Shown here: positions 45,100-56,172 of the stretch, piece after piece
Numbering within the stretch: the first letter of the stretch is position 1
How the letters are laid out: every line of letters starts with the position of its first letter
Source of the DNA: Aureobasidium sp. EXF-3400
Lineage: Eukaryota > Ascomycota > Dothideomycetes > Dothideales > Saccotheciaceae
Length of the DNA: 64,000 bases
Reading direction: 5' to 3'
NCBI GenBank assembly: GCA_024195585.1
Contig: SWBL01000132.1
Span: forward strand, 1 to 64,000
Position numbers and translations under genes: made by a program
Notes under the pieces: generated by a model
Database searches by the model: none
What the model saw: the letters and a program-made list of their open reading frames with translations, nothing else
What the model was told of the DNA's origin: nothing

Positions 45100-46957
45100 A
45101 TGTCTTCAACTATAACATGTCCAGACAAGTCCATTGCCTCTGCTGAACTTATGAACGATCCAGAGAAGGCTGCTTCAGACCTTGAGCATGTTACGCCCGA
45201 ACCTACTGGCTCGACAAGAGCTATTCACGGCATCAAGGCAAGTACACGCAGGATGTGCTCGGCTGCCATAGCAAAGCTCGCAGCATTGTCTGATCAATAC
45301 TGACTTCATGTAGTGGTTTCTGGTAGTCGTCTCTGTGCTGTTCTCCATGTTCATGTACTCTCTCGATGGCACCATTGTCGCTGATCTCATCCCATCCATC
45401 GTCAACGAATTTGACAGCGTTCCACTCCTCCCCTGGCTTTCGGTCGGCTTCATGGTTGGCAGTATCGTTACTGTTCTTCCTCTCGGCAAGCTGTTCAGCA
45501 AGTACAATGCCAAGTGGTTGTATGTCATCTCGGTTGTACTGTTCCTCGCATCTTCTGCTCTGTGCGGCGCTGCTCCCACTATGAGTGCCATGATCGTTGG
45601 CCGGGTTTTTCTTGGCATGTCTGGCAATGGCATTTACTTCGGCATCATGACATTGCTTTCGGTTTATACTGATGATAAAGAACGACCAATGTATCTGAGC
45701 TTGGTGGGTTTGGTTTGGGGTGTTGGCACAGTCCTTGGACCAGTTGTCGGTGGAGGTTTCGACAAGGTCAGTTGGCGCTGGGCCTTCTACTTGAACCTCA
45801 TCATCGGTGGCGTCTTTGCACCTGTCTACCTCTTCATGCTTCCGTCCTTTGACCCTCAACCCAAGACTGTTTCACTCTCCGGTCGAGCAAAAAACTTCGA
45901 TTTTGTGGGCGCCGCACTGTCCATTGCATCCATTCTATGCCTGGTGATGGCTATCAACTTCGGCAACGCCTTATACGCGTGGAACAGCGGACAGATCATT
46001 TCGATGTTTGTCCTTTCGTCCATACTTCTGGTTGTCTTCGCAGTGCAGCAGAAGTTTGCGTGGTTCACCACCAAAGCAGAGCGCATGTTCCCTGCTCACC
46101 TCATCAGGAACAAGGAGGCTAACCTGCTGTTCATCTGTGCCGCGTGTGCCAACACAGCAGGGTTTTTGCCTATCTACTACCTTCCTGTGTATTTCCAGTT
46201 CTCGCGTGGTGATGATGCATCGGAGGCGGCTGTTCGTCTGCTTCCCCTCATCACCATTCTCAGTGTCACTATCATTGCCAATGGCTACTTGATGAGTAAT
46301 CTCGGGTACTACCAACCCTGGTACATCTGTGGAGCCGCTCTGGCTCTGATCGGCAATGTGCTTGCATCCCGTATCAACATCCACACCAGCGTCGCCGCCA
46401 TCTATGGCTATGAAGTTTTGATTGCACTTGGCAGTGGTGCCTTCATCCAAGCTGGCTATGCGACCATCCAGACCGTGGTCTCTGCTGACGACACCTCGTA
46501 TGGAATCGCTTACATGATGCTTGCCCAATTCACTGGCATTGTCATGGGATTGTCCATCGGAGGCGCCATCTTCATCAATGAGGCTCTGAAATCTTTGAAG
46601 GCTTTGTTGCCTGTGTTGCCGGAAGCTCAACTGAGGAGCGTCATCAGTGGTACTTCTTCTGACGCGATCAGCAAGATCCCCGTTGAGTTGCGTGAGCAAG
46701 CTATTTCTGCTGTGGTCAACAGTCTACGCAAGATGTGAGTCCAGCTTTCTTGCACCGCCTTGATAGTGCGTCCAACTGACTTGATTTCAGTTTCATTCCC
46801 TCGTACGTTGCGGCTGCCGTGGCACTGGTCACTGCTGTATTTCTAAAGGTAAGATACAAGTGTTCACCCATCATTGATGTGTTCCTGGAGGAGCCTCAAG
46901 CTAACAGTGGTGGATGAACAGAGACATAGGGCTTTCCACTCTCAACGTGGAAGCTAA
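45100..46957 (+). CDS. MFS drug/metabolite exporter (DHA2-like, 14-TM type)
   Basis: Four exons: 45100-45237, 45314-46734, 46791-46848, 46922-46957, about 550 residues. Intron 1 is a GC-AG intron (AAG|GCAAGT ... TAG), which alone keeps the frame between AIHGIK and WFLVVVSVLF; the others are GT-AG (56 and 73 nt). Family features: DGTIVADLIPSIVNEF in TM1 (DHA2 motif D1-like), GKLFSKYNAKWLY (motif A-like), GRVFLGMSGNGIYFG, and LVWGVGTVLGPVVGGGF (antiporter motif C). The last tiny exon supplies a basic tail (KRHRAFHSQRGS), though reading on into intron 3 would also give a short ending. Such pumps export toxins, drugs or secondary metabolites by proton antiport at the plasma membrane. Substrate unknown. 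Confidence 0.88.
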
Positions 46958-47251
46958 CAGTTTGAGCGAAACTATTGAAAATTATGCCAGTGGGGGAACT
47001 TCATTTCGATCCTTTACATAACCCAGATGTTTGAACAGACCTTCGTTTGGCTCGACTGGATAACTTGAATGCATGAGTACGACTCTCTCGAGGAACCCAG
47101 TATCGCTCTTGATGGCCTTCCACCAAGCAAGGGACCTCGGTGCAATAGCAGAAAATTCAGATAGTCAAACCAAAACCAACAGCGAAACCAATTCGAAAGC
47201 GGTTGAGGAGTCTCCGTCCTTGTCCATGGTCCTGTTTGGATACAAGATCTC

Positions 47252-48274
47252 CTATTGGATCTGACAGACCTGGCCGCCGCATTGTGGGTCTCCAGCCTCT
47301 GCTGGAGAACGCGGACCCGAGAATCTTCTGCCACATTTGTTGTTGAAGTAGACATGCTAGTGGTCAATTTGTCAGCACAGCACCCAGACAGATATATGGG
47401 GATGGCATTTTTACGTACCTAAGCATACCAGCGGTAGTTGTCGGCGTTGATAACCGCGCGTGTAGGATGATCTTCCTTGAATTGGCGGACCGTGAGGGGA
47501 CCGTATGCTCGATCTATGATGGGCTCACCAATGCTGGTAGTGACGAGAATATCAGTAAAGTCCATTGGAAGGAAGGATATTGATGATCAAAACTTACGCG
47601 GGGACTGCAACGGGTCGGAAGTGCATGAATTCATGCAAGACGACTCCACCCAGACTGGACATGCGTGAAGTGACTGTGTCGCCAAGGTCATCGCAATTGA
47701 TATCATCGAGATCCGGATATGCCCAGGCCTTGTCACAGAACACGATCTTCGCTGTTTTCCAGGTAACTTGGTCGGGAATCAGTATTGCGACTACGTTGGG
47801 ATTGTTTTCCATTTCTGCTGCACATTCTCCGGTCTCATCGAGATTGTCGAACACAAGGTAGCGCATGACTTCGTTTGCGGTGTCAGCAGGATCAGGTGCC
47901 ACAATATTCCTGAAGACATTGAGCACCCTGTCGTGATCGTCAGGGCCATCGAAGTAAGCGTCGAAGACCAACTCGAATAGCGGTGCAGTTAGGACGTTTC
48001 TCATCATCCAAACAGCATCTTCGAATGCCGATTTGACCCGCTCGAGGCGGTCGGGATCATTTTCATAGCCGATGAAGGATGGAAACCATCGCTTGACCAG
48101 TGCGGCATTGGTGGAGGCTACGGCAGAGCGTCTCAAGCATCTATCAGCAAGTGTGTATCGTGTACAGAGAAGATTGATGACTTACTCATCGATGATAGGG
48201 CTGCCAGCGGAGCACTGCCAGAAAGTGGCCAGAAGCAAGCAGATAAGAACTCTGAGATTGATCGAGAGAAACAT
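47252..48274 (-). CDS. secreted zinc metalloprotease (M35/Lys-specific endopeptidase-like), with TAG at a splice junction
   Basis: Exons 48274-48186, 48140-47598 and 47533-47419, with GTAAGT introns of 45 and 64 nt. The protein starts with a signal peptide (MFLSINLRVLICLLLATFW), and its zinc site is LHEFMHF (His about 199, Glu 200, His 203). YGPLTVRQF and NADNYRWYA follow, as in the deuterolysin/Lys-specific metalloendopeptidase group. The third exon ends in an in-frame TAG (47419-47421) directly before a perfect donor GTACGT. After a canonical 62-nt intron (47357-47418, GCTGAC branch) another coding-like exon (47356-47252) continues in phase: HVYFNNKCGRRFSG to GGQVCQIQ and a stop. So the gene either ends at 248 residues or has lost a Cys-containing tail of about 34 residues by a point mutation. 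Confidence 0.8.
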
Positions 48275-48800
48275 GATATTATGATTTCTGTGATGTTTCG
48301 AAAGTGTTTGAGTTTGATGATTGAAGGAGGTGAGTTGGTGCAGACTGAGAGTGCAACTTGCTATGTTTATATAGTGTCCAAGCACTCGGCCTCGCTGGAC
48401 TATCGCCTGTTATGCATTTTAAATCAGGAAATGCAGTCATCAAGCAAGCTACATCCAATGTTCCAGCAAGAAAACTCCCGAGTCTATCGCCAGTTCTACC
48501 ACCGTCAGTAACGACACAACACATGACTTTCGTATGCCGGAGTCATGCTGCGTCTGAGCTCCAGGTCTCACTAATTTAACCACGTAAGACATGCCCAATG
48601 CCAGCCGCCTGCTTGTTACTTCATCCTGCTGGCAATAAACCTGGTTGTTCACTTCCACTCTGTTTCACGTGCGCTTGTGACGACTAAAACTTGCTTCAGT
48701 GTTCATAGCTTGGCGGTTGCCTTGAGAACATCCACAATAAATTCCACACCATCTCACTTCCTCCGTCGCTCCACAACCATTTCTCGTCAAGCTTTCAATC
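48275..48800. promoter_or_regulatory. divergent intergenic/promoter region
   Basis: Separates the metalloprotease (minus) and the 266-residue protein gene (plus). No other gene seen. Confidence 0.5.
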
Positions 48801-49601
48801 ATGCAGTCGTCAAGATTGCCACCGTACATCACAGCCGTTGTCAAAGGCGCACAAACCGAACTTGACCTGTCCGGCGACCGACCATTCAACCTAAGCATTA
48901 CTCTCACTCTCCATGCCAAGGCGCCTGTTATCTGTTACATTGGAGACAACAATGCCTTCTTTCGCCTTCCCCACGCCCTGCATGATGTAGGCATCGTGTT
49001 CACAGACCAACGCACGCACAAGCAAGTAGGAACCTCACAAGTGGCTTGCACTGGCTTCGTGGACGAGCCGGGACCGAGCAGACTCTTGAACTCAAATTCC
49101 GGACTCCTCCTGCAGCCCAACACCCCTGTCGTATTCGACATCCCTTTCAATGGCACTCGACACAAACAAGGTGACAGCTTCTTCGATCTACGTCTCTACA
49201 TGGTTGCACATGGTTTTGAAAACGGTGGCACTTACAAAGCTGCACTCCCGACCAACCGCAAGCTCTCTTGGTGGAGATGGGCACAACCATGGGAGGCTGA
49301 AGGACAGGGACCAGAAGGTTCTGCGATGATGGCTAGACTTAGATCTACGATCAATTCAGCAGTCACGTGGTTGACAGGCGACAAGGAAGGCAAACAAGGC
49401 GTACCTGTGCTGCCTGAAGACGAGCAGTTACCGATCTACATTGAGGGTGACGATGTGGAATTTTCATGTGTTGGAAAGCCAATGGAATGGCCGATTCGTA
49501 CCGAGGAAGAAGAGAGAAAATTGGCTGAGGAGAGACGAGAAATTCGGGAGAAAAGACGACGTGCTGATACGGAAGCTTCAAACGCCCCCAAGGCAGAATG
49601 A
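48801..49601 (+). CDS. uncharacterised protein, 266 aa
   Basis: An intronless frame with ATG at 48801. I do not recognise the family. The N-terminal two thirds read like a beta-sandwich: alternating hydrophobic segments such as TELDLSGDRPFNLSITLTLHAKAPVICYIGD, FRLPHALHDVGIVFTD, LLLQPNTPVVFDIPFNG and FFDLRLYMVAHGFENGGTY. The strand pattern recalls immunoglobulin- or arrestin-like folds of fungal unknown proteins. A linker with WWRWAQPWEAEGQGPEG follows, then an acidic patch and a charged helix (EEEERKLAEERREIREKRRRAD) at the end. No signal peptide or membrane segment, so it is probably cytosolic. A typical conserved hypothetical of filamentous fungi; the coding call is firm, the fold is inference. 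Confidence 0.7.
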   Translation: MQSSRLPPYITAVVKGAQTELDLSGDRPFNLSITLTLHAKAPVICYIGDNNAFFRLPHALHDVGIVFTDQRTHKQVGTSQVACTGFVDEPGPSRLLNSNSGLLLQPNTPVVFDIPFNGTRHKQGDSFFDLRLYMVAHGFENGGTYKAALPTNRKLSWWRWAQPWEAEGQGPEGSAMMARLRSTINSAVTWLTGDKEGKQGVPVLPEDEQLPIYIEGDDVEFSCVGKPMEWPIRTEEEERKLAEERREIREKRRRADTEASNAPKAE

Positions 49602-49860
49602 ATTGCTTGAGCAGCAACTCACAGACGAAATAGGGTTCAGCCAGAAAGATGGCTCTTCATTGCAAGCAGATGGACATCGCGGAGCTCTATAGCAGATAGC
49701 AGATATGAAACACCGCTTCGACATGTTTTACATTCTGCGAAGTTGCCAAACAGGAATCTCATCGTGCATGCGAATACAGAAGCGCGATCGAAAGTCAACA
49801 TGATTGTTACTCTGAAGTTTACCTGACCGACAGGGTATTGGTTGCACATCCCGCTCGTGT

Positions 49861-50643
49861 CTAGTACTTGTCGTCGTATGGCGCCATCAACTCATTGTGC
49901 TCCACATCATGAGGGAACTTCTCCGTCGAAGCAGTAGTATGACACCAAGGCTTGACCGCAACCTCTTCCCTGATCTTCTTCGAAAAGCAGCCAGACCAGC
50001 CACGACGAGGATACTTCTCCACGACATCTTTGATGGTATCCGGATGGACATAATCAGGACGATAGCCCATATTGTCGAATTGAGTCGCCAGTTGAATCAG
50101 CAAGCCAATGGTTGTGATCGTACCCGTCTCTACAGGATCTTGATGGCGGATAATAGCTTCGGCCACAGACTCTGCTTGAGCAGCTGGAGCATCAAACTTC
50201 TTGAGCGCATCCATGGCTAGATAGCCACCGTAGAATTCAAAAGACATGAATGTGCCATGGGTGTGCTTGTCTGCAGTACCGATATCGTGAAACAAGCAGG
50301 TTAGCAACCATGTCTCTGGGCTGAACTTCCAATTCGGGAATTGTTGGGTAGCTATTGCCATGCCTGATCGATTCTTCTCAATTATCCTTCTGGAGGCGTC
50401 AAAAAGATTGTGCTTACCGTAGTAGAAGACTCGCATGCTGTGGTTGAAGGTGTGCTCGGGCAATTCTTGTTTGACATGGTCCAGGGCGGCTTTGACCAAT
50501 GGTGTATCTGGTAAGGACACCTGACTGCAGAGCTGAACCCTAGGGTCACGATTGTTCTTTTTGTTGCCGCCCCATTGTTCGGGATCGCAAGGTAAAGCAG
50601 TCCAGCCGTATTCGGCAATTTGTTCGTCGCGGGAAAACCCCAT
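49861..50643 (-). CDS. cyanamide hydratase-like HD-domain protein
   Basis: Exons 50643-50418 and 50363-49861 around a 54-nt intron (50364-50417, GTAAGC donor, CAG acceptor), about 242 residues. Removing it joins HSMRVFYYG to MAIATQQFPNW, the normal spacing in the family. HD-type metal ligands are visible: His about 68 (HTFNHSMRVFYY), the HD pair near 101-102 (TCLFHDIGT), and IIRHQDP near 149, followed by MSFEFYGG-type surroundings as in fungal cyanamide hydratase (Cah, yeast Ddi2/Ddi3). These enzymes hydrate cyanamide to urea at a zinc site. Many fungal relatives sit in metabolite clusters with other substrates, so the exact activity is uncertain. The intron is a multiple of three without a stop. 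Confidence 0.85.
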   Translation of the reverse strand: MGFSRDEQIAEYGWTALPCDPEQWGGNKKNNRDPRVQLCSQVSLPDTPLVKAALDHVKQELPEHTFNHSMRVFYYGKHNLFDASRRIIEKNRSGMAIATQQFPNWKFSPETWLLTCLFHDIGTADKHTHGTFMSFEFYGGYLAMDALKKFDAPAAQAESVAEAIIRHQDPVETGTITTIGLLIQLATQFDNMGYRPDYVHPDTIKDVVEKYPRRGWSGCFSKKIREEVAVKPWCHTTASTEKFPHDVEHNELMAPYDDKY

Positions 50644-51612
50644 GGTGTTTGTTCACTGTACAGTCTTCAGTGTTATCGGAATAGCTTGCTGAATCCTTCA
50701 AGCACTCGTATGGTAATTATAGCGAAAAGAGCTAGGTTTGTTTCTCTCTTTTCGAGGTCTGGAAGGTTTGGTTACATCATAATTCGTCGGCTTTGATGTC
50801 GCGAGTCCCAATACGATGAATACGGCATATGCGATACGGCAAATACGCTAACTCGAGGAACTTCAAGATAAATCCAAGTACTCCTACATGTCTTGCTATT
50901 ATGGTCTCAAGACATCCGGTGTTCCAGTGCTTTCGTGATCAGTCATTTTTTGCAGGGTCATGCCGTAAGTGACTCATTCTTAGGGCGTTCAAAGTCATTA
51001 TGGTCAACAATCTTCTGGAAAGATCAATAGTGAGAACCACGTCCGACCCACTCGCCGGACGTCTGAATGTCGTATGTTCTGGCTCCTTACCAATCACAAA
51101 AAGGCTTTCAGAGCATCTGGTCAGAACCTTGTGGTGAAGGACACAACAGGTTTGAATATCATTGGCTTGAAAGAAGTCGACGTTGCTTACATCATCGTCG
51201 CTTGTCGTGAAGTTTCTCCGCCTTGCACCTCGCACTCTCCAACTCTCTTGACGTCCAGACATTTGCGACTAACGTGAACAGTATGGCGCATTCGTTCCAA
51301 CATGGAATAGACATGGAGCTGCTTATCATTGTCCTCGAAACGGACTTTGCAGCACTTCGTTGTCCTCACAAGGTATGAGTTAAAGGAAATGGATCGCCCG
51401 GGCGCGTTCAGGGCGGCTGTGCGCAAGTCGTGAATACGATGTATACGGCTCACAAAACACGCATGATGGATACGGTCATATACGGGACGATATCTCAACA
51501 AGTCAAGTCTCCTCTTTTAAGTCTCCACGGTAGTAGAATTCTTTGTTTTCTTCTTTTCGTCTTCTATTTCTATTCTCACCAGCAGCTGTCCCTACACGTC
51601 GTCTCAATCAAA
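50644..51612. promoter_or_regulatory. divergent intergenic region
   Basis: Nearly 1 kb between the HD protein (minus) and the glucosyltransferase-like gene (plus). About 51530-51590 is T/C-rich, like a fungal promoter and leader. No gene recognised. Confidence 0.5.
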
Positions 51613-54268
51613 ATGGAAAGATCGCATACTATATCCAGATTGTCCAACGACTCTTTTGAACGTTTGTCATATGAAACAACACATGATACCCTGACCGAAA
51701 ACAACTGGAACGATGCACCGCCACCATACACTTTGATCGCTGGTGATGGCAACACGATTACAGAAGACGACGGTCGCGTTCGTCTCGATGTCGATTCAAA
51801 ACTTGCCCGGACTCTCTCGATTTTTATCAAAGATGCCCCAGAACAATCACCACCGGATCATCAAGACCCTGCACTTGAGAAACTCGAACAACCGCCACCT
51901 CTCAACATCTTGATCCAGATCGTTGGGAGCCGTGGAGATGTACAACCGTTCATTGGCCTGGGAAACGAACTCCAAAAATTTGGCCACAGAGTCAGGCTAG
52001 CGACACATGGCATTTTCCGCGATTTTGTCACCACATCTGGACTGGAGTTTTATCCTATTGGAGGTGACCCTAATGAGCTCATGGCTTATATGGTCAAGAA
52101 CCCTGGTTTAATCCCTAGTATGAAGAACATGCGAGCAGGGGAGATCACGAACAAGAGAACAATGATCCGTGAGATGCTCGAAGGTTGCTGGAGATCGTGT
52201 ATCACGCCGGACGAATCCACAGGTGCGCCTTTCATCGCCGACGCGATCATTGCCAATCCGCCTAGTTTCGCCCATATCCACTGCGCTCAGGCCCTGTGCA
52301 TTCCTGTGCATTCCTGTACACCTCATGTTTACGATGCCCTGGACAGCAACGAAAAGCTTCCCTCATCCGTTGGCCAATGTCAAAGATAACAAAGCAGAGC
52401 CTAGTATGGTAAATCGACTGTCATATGCGATGGTCGAATGGATGACATGGCAAGGTCTTGCGGATGTAGTGAACGATTGGCGCGAAACCATTGATTTGGA
52501 ACCGGTTCCCACGACTGAGGGGCCATTTCTTGCATACACTCAGAACATTCCCACAACATATTGCTGGTCAGCCGCTCTTGTGCCCAAACCTCAAGATTGG
52601 GGCCAACACATTGACGTCTGCGGTTTCTTTTTCCGCGACATGCCTGCTCATAAGCCGCCACAAGACCTGCAAGATTTCCTGGATGCTGGACCAACACCTA
52701 TATATATCGGCTTTGGCAGCATAGTTCTTGAGGATCCTGAGAAGAAGTCGATAATTATTGCCGAAGCCGTCAAGAATACCGGAGTGCGCTGCATTCTTTC
52801 CAAAGGATGGGGTGGTTTGAGCAACGTCCACAGGTCTCCGAACATCTTTGAGTTGGGCGACTGTCCACATGGTAAGATGGCTCGCTGTCTGAATGTTCAA
52901 TTGCAAGTCGGCTAACGATGGAATCAGAATGGCTCTTTCAACACGTTTCAGCCGTCGTACATCATGGAGGGGCAGGCACAGCTGCTTGTGGCCTCAAGCA
53001 CGGTCTGCCAACTCTAGTGTGTCCCTTCTTCGGCGAGTAGGGCTTGTCCAGCCATTCAATATGAGTTCCGCTGACAACAGGTTAGTCAACCATTCTGGGC
53101 TGAGATGATTTATGCTGCTGGTGCAGGACCCAGACCAATTCACCATAAGAGTCTTACTGCCGAAAAACTCGGCGATGGCATCAACTTCCTGACAACACCC
53201 GAGGCGAGACACTCCGCTCGTCAAATTGCGCAAAGCATGTTAGCAGAAGATGGTGTTAAGGCTGCGGTCCACTCTTTTCACAGAAACCTACCTCGCGACA
53301 CAGTTTTCTGCGATATCCTGCCACAACTGCCGGCGGTGTGGACATACAAAGTGTCCTCCAAACAAACAATCAAGCTTTCCAAGTTGGCTGCGGAGGTTCT
53401 GGTCGATCGCCTCAAGATTGATCCGAAGAAACTGGGCATGAACGAGATCAAAACCTATCACATCACAAACCGACGCTGGGATCCTATTACAGGCGCTGCC
53501 AGTGCGACCATAGGTACCGTGTACAGATCAGGTATGGCGATTGGTGGCGGTTTTAAGGAAAAGCGAGCCTCTAATCACGACGACCATCTCTCTGTTCCCG
53601 GTTCGTCGACATCGAGGTCCCGGAGCCGCAGCAGATCGCCTCGTCCAACCAAGGATCTCAACGAGGCAGACAACAGATCCATCAAGACGACAAATGATTT
53701 AGAACTTGATTCCAAGAAGCTGATGTCAGGCGGTAATCGCATAGCCAGAGGCTTCGGCAAAGCAGGCAACACTATACTCAAAGGTGGATTAGTCGACATT
53801 CCCTTTGCCCTAGCTGAAGGCCTGCGGAACGCACCCGCCATGTACGGCGACAAACCGCGTGACTTAGGCCCTGTTACTGACTGGAAGAGTGGAGGTGTCG
53901 CCGCGGGTAAAGGCCTCTTCTTCAGCATCTACGATGGAGTTGCCGGCCTCGTGACCGAGCCTGTCAAAGGTGCAAAGCAAGAAGGAGCGTTGGGCGCATT
54001 GAAGGGCTTTGGTAAAGGTTTGGGAGGCATGTATTGGAAACCAAATGCTGGACTCGCTGGTCTGCTAGGATATACTATGCAGGGAATCTACAAAAGTGTG
54101 TATAGTGCGATACATACTGGAACAAGGAAGTCAATTGCAGTGGCACGCAGAAAAGAGGGCGCCTGGCTGCTTGCAAGGTCGAGAGACGATGAAGCGCTTG
54201 ACCTGAGGGATATTGTCACGGCGTTCGAGGAGCTAAAGAAAAAAACAGCTTCATGTGATCAGCTGTAG
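51613..54268 (+). pseudogene. UDP-glucose:sterol glucosyltransferase-like gene broken by a 10-bp duplication
   Basis: Exon 1 51613-52871, exon 2 52928-53036, exon 3 53086-54268, with introns of 56 nt (GTAAGA, GGCTAAC branch) and 49 nt (GTAGGG, GCTGAC branch). The N-terminal glycosyltransferase-28 motif is [23 protein letters not shown]. The nucleotide-sugar motif is [19 protein letters not shown]. The C-terminal part (GLVDIPFALAEGLRNAP, KPRDLGPV) is typical of fungal relatives that lack the Atg26 PH/GRAM region. In exon 1 a 10-bp unit is present twice at 52295-52314. Reading through it shifts the frame and hits TAA at 52387-52389, while the other frame resumes with homologous sequence ([23 protein letters not shown]). 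Without the extra unit the gene would code for about 846 residues. As sequenced it is truncated near residue 259. Confidence 0.85.
52295..52314 (+). repeat. 10-bp tandem duplication
   Basis: TGTGCATTCC occurs twice in direct succession (52295-52304, 52305-52314) in the glucosyltransferase-like coding region and shifts its reading frame. Confidence 0.95.
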
Positions 54269-54419
54269 TGTTGTTGAGCTGCACGAATTCGGAGAGTTAG
54301 CTGATTTCTCCCTGGTTTTACCACGGCATCGAACTCGAAACGCAATAGTCCCCCGTCTGAGCAGGTCTTTCAAGATATCTTGGTATGGTCATTGACTGCC
54401 TTAAAATCCACTCGCGTTT

Positions 54420-54959
54420 TTATAATCGCTTGACCATGATATTATCAGTTTGAACAACTTGTCCAGTCCGGAAATCATGACACCCCACCCTTCTAAACCC
54501 AAGCTTTTCATACACCGCCATAGCTTTGACATTCTCCTCCCAAACGCCCAACCACAGGTGCTCGAACCCTTGCTCCCGAGCCATTCCCTCCGTGCAGTTT
54601 GCCAGAAGTTTTCCAACCCCACCTCCGTGAGCTTTCGGATGCACGTAAAGGCGTTGTAGCTCGATTGTTTTGTGCAAGCCGTCCAGACAAGATTCGGTCG
54701 TGCCTCGTGTCAACAATGCAAACCCGATAATTTGGTCTTGATTGTCAGTCGCGACTATCAAATCTTTGTCCGGATTGGTGATTTCCTTTGCTGTGGCTTC
54801 GCGACTGTAAGCCTCTTCGAGGTAGGCGGAGAGGTCTTCGGGCGGCACGGAGTGGCCGAAGGTCAGAGTATAAACGTAGGATCCCAGGTTCGCTATCGCG
54901 GTGGTGTCTTCAAGGGTCGCTTTCCGCAGATTGCAGGACAATGTTGCTGAGTTCGCCAT
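54420..54959 (-). CDS. GNAT-family N-acetyltransferase
   Basis: 179 residues from ATG at 54959. The frame is open upstream to 55226 but without homology, and MANSATLSCNLRKATLEDTTAIANLG is a usual GNAT N-terminus. Acetyl-CoA-binding motif A is LQRLYVHPKAHGGGVGKLLANC (near residue 105; the Q/RxxGxG/A loop appears as AHGGGVG). The motif B region is LWLGVWEENVKAMAVYEKLGFRRVG, which is highly characteristic. It probably acetylates a small amine or protein N-terminus in the cytosol; the substrate cannot be told. It faces the end of the glucosyltransferase-like gene, with about 150 bp between. Confidence 0.9.
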   Translation of the reverse strand: MANSATLSCNLRKATLEDTTAIANLGSYVYTLTFGHSVPPEDLSAYLEEAYSREATAKEITNPDKDLIVATDNQDQIIGFALLTRGTTESCLDGLHKTIELQRLYVHPKAHGGGVGKLLANCTEGMAREQGFEHLWLGVWEENVKAMAVYEKLGFRRVGCHDFRTGQVVQTDNIMVKRL

Positions 54960-56172
54960 GATGTGTGTTGTGGGACAAAGCCAAAAGTGGGGTAAAGCCG
55001 ACAGTGAAATTGTGAATCTGGGCCCTTCAATACCAAAGCCTTCGAACCTCAAAGGTTTGTTTTCTGACTCAGGAGAAGTCCGAATATTGCGATTAAGACT
55101 CTCAAATCTTTTGGTACAATGTTCAATTGTGGAATGAGCCCAGTGATAATTAAACCCGGCGAATGTGGTTGAGGCTGATAAGCATGAGTCACAACTTTGA
55201 AATGTTGGAGCCGCATCTCTTTTCACTCCCTAGGGGAAGGGTCTTGATTTACCGGTGCAAACAAATGACCGACAGGACAATTGTCGCGATGTTCTCATGT
55301 TGTCTGCCATTACCCTTCTTATACAGAGTGAGCAGTACATCAACAACAAACACTGTAATGCATAGCTTCGCTGCCTAGAGGGCTTCGTTGATGTGTCGGG
55401 AAAACTCAAAGATGAGCTTTAGTCTTTCTTCCCGGGACTTAGTATCAGAGGATCATGTTCGGTGACTGGAGTTTTCCTGTCGTGCTGAGAAACGTAAAAA
55501 CAGAAGCCGGAAATTGTTCTCACTTTACTCGGTGATTGACTGACTCCAAGGCCTCGAAAGTTCTGCTCGCAGCTTAGGTACCGAAGAAGCCCGTTTTCAA
55601 CATTAGAGTTCGTCGAAGATTCCACGCTGACTGGTGATCGAGTGAGCATCCGTACGTTCCGTCATGCTTGTCGAGTCGCGTGTCGGAAAAGGAACTTGGA
55701 GCGATAGACTGCTATACAACGCTGTCCACAACACCACATGATCACTTAAGAGCCATAGGTAGTCTGACATATGCGCTCTTGTTCTAGAAATCTTCTTGGA
55801 TCTGCCGGAAGTGGAAGTTAAAGGTGAGCCGTAAATCAAGCATAAAGATGAGGCTGATTTTTCCTTTGGGAAATTCTGGGGTCGAGAAAGCTTCCGAAGA
55901 AGGGGCGATGATGCGTCAAAACGTGCTCTCGTATCTAGCGTCAGGAACAAAGCACTATGATGGGCACGTTTACATCATCTATCTGGAATTTTTCTGCGCA
56001 AGAGTCAGGCCCCTTTATGGCTCATGGTTGGGCAGCATCCGCAACTTCCATCCGAAAGATCCGTAAATCTTCATATATCTTCCAAAGCTCCTTCCCTACG
56101 ACTTGAGGTCGACGATTCCGACGATTCAGATCATTATTTTTCTACCTCATCAATCAACAGAGACTGCACACT
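54960..56172. other. intergenic region
   Basis: 1.2 kb between two divergent genes (GNAT minus, GPI-type protein plus). Several open frames, none with recognisable content. Confidence 0.5.

Noticed and set aside
47014..47356. Long minus-strand open frame overlapping the last metalloprotease exon
   Set aside because: A shadow frame; the Cys-containing frame in the same place continues the protease in phase after a canonical intron.
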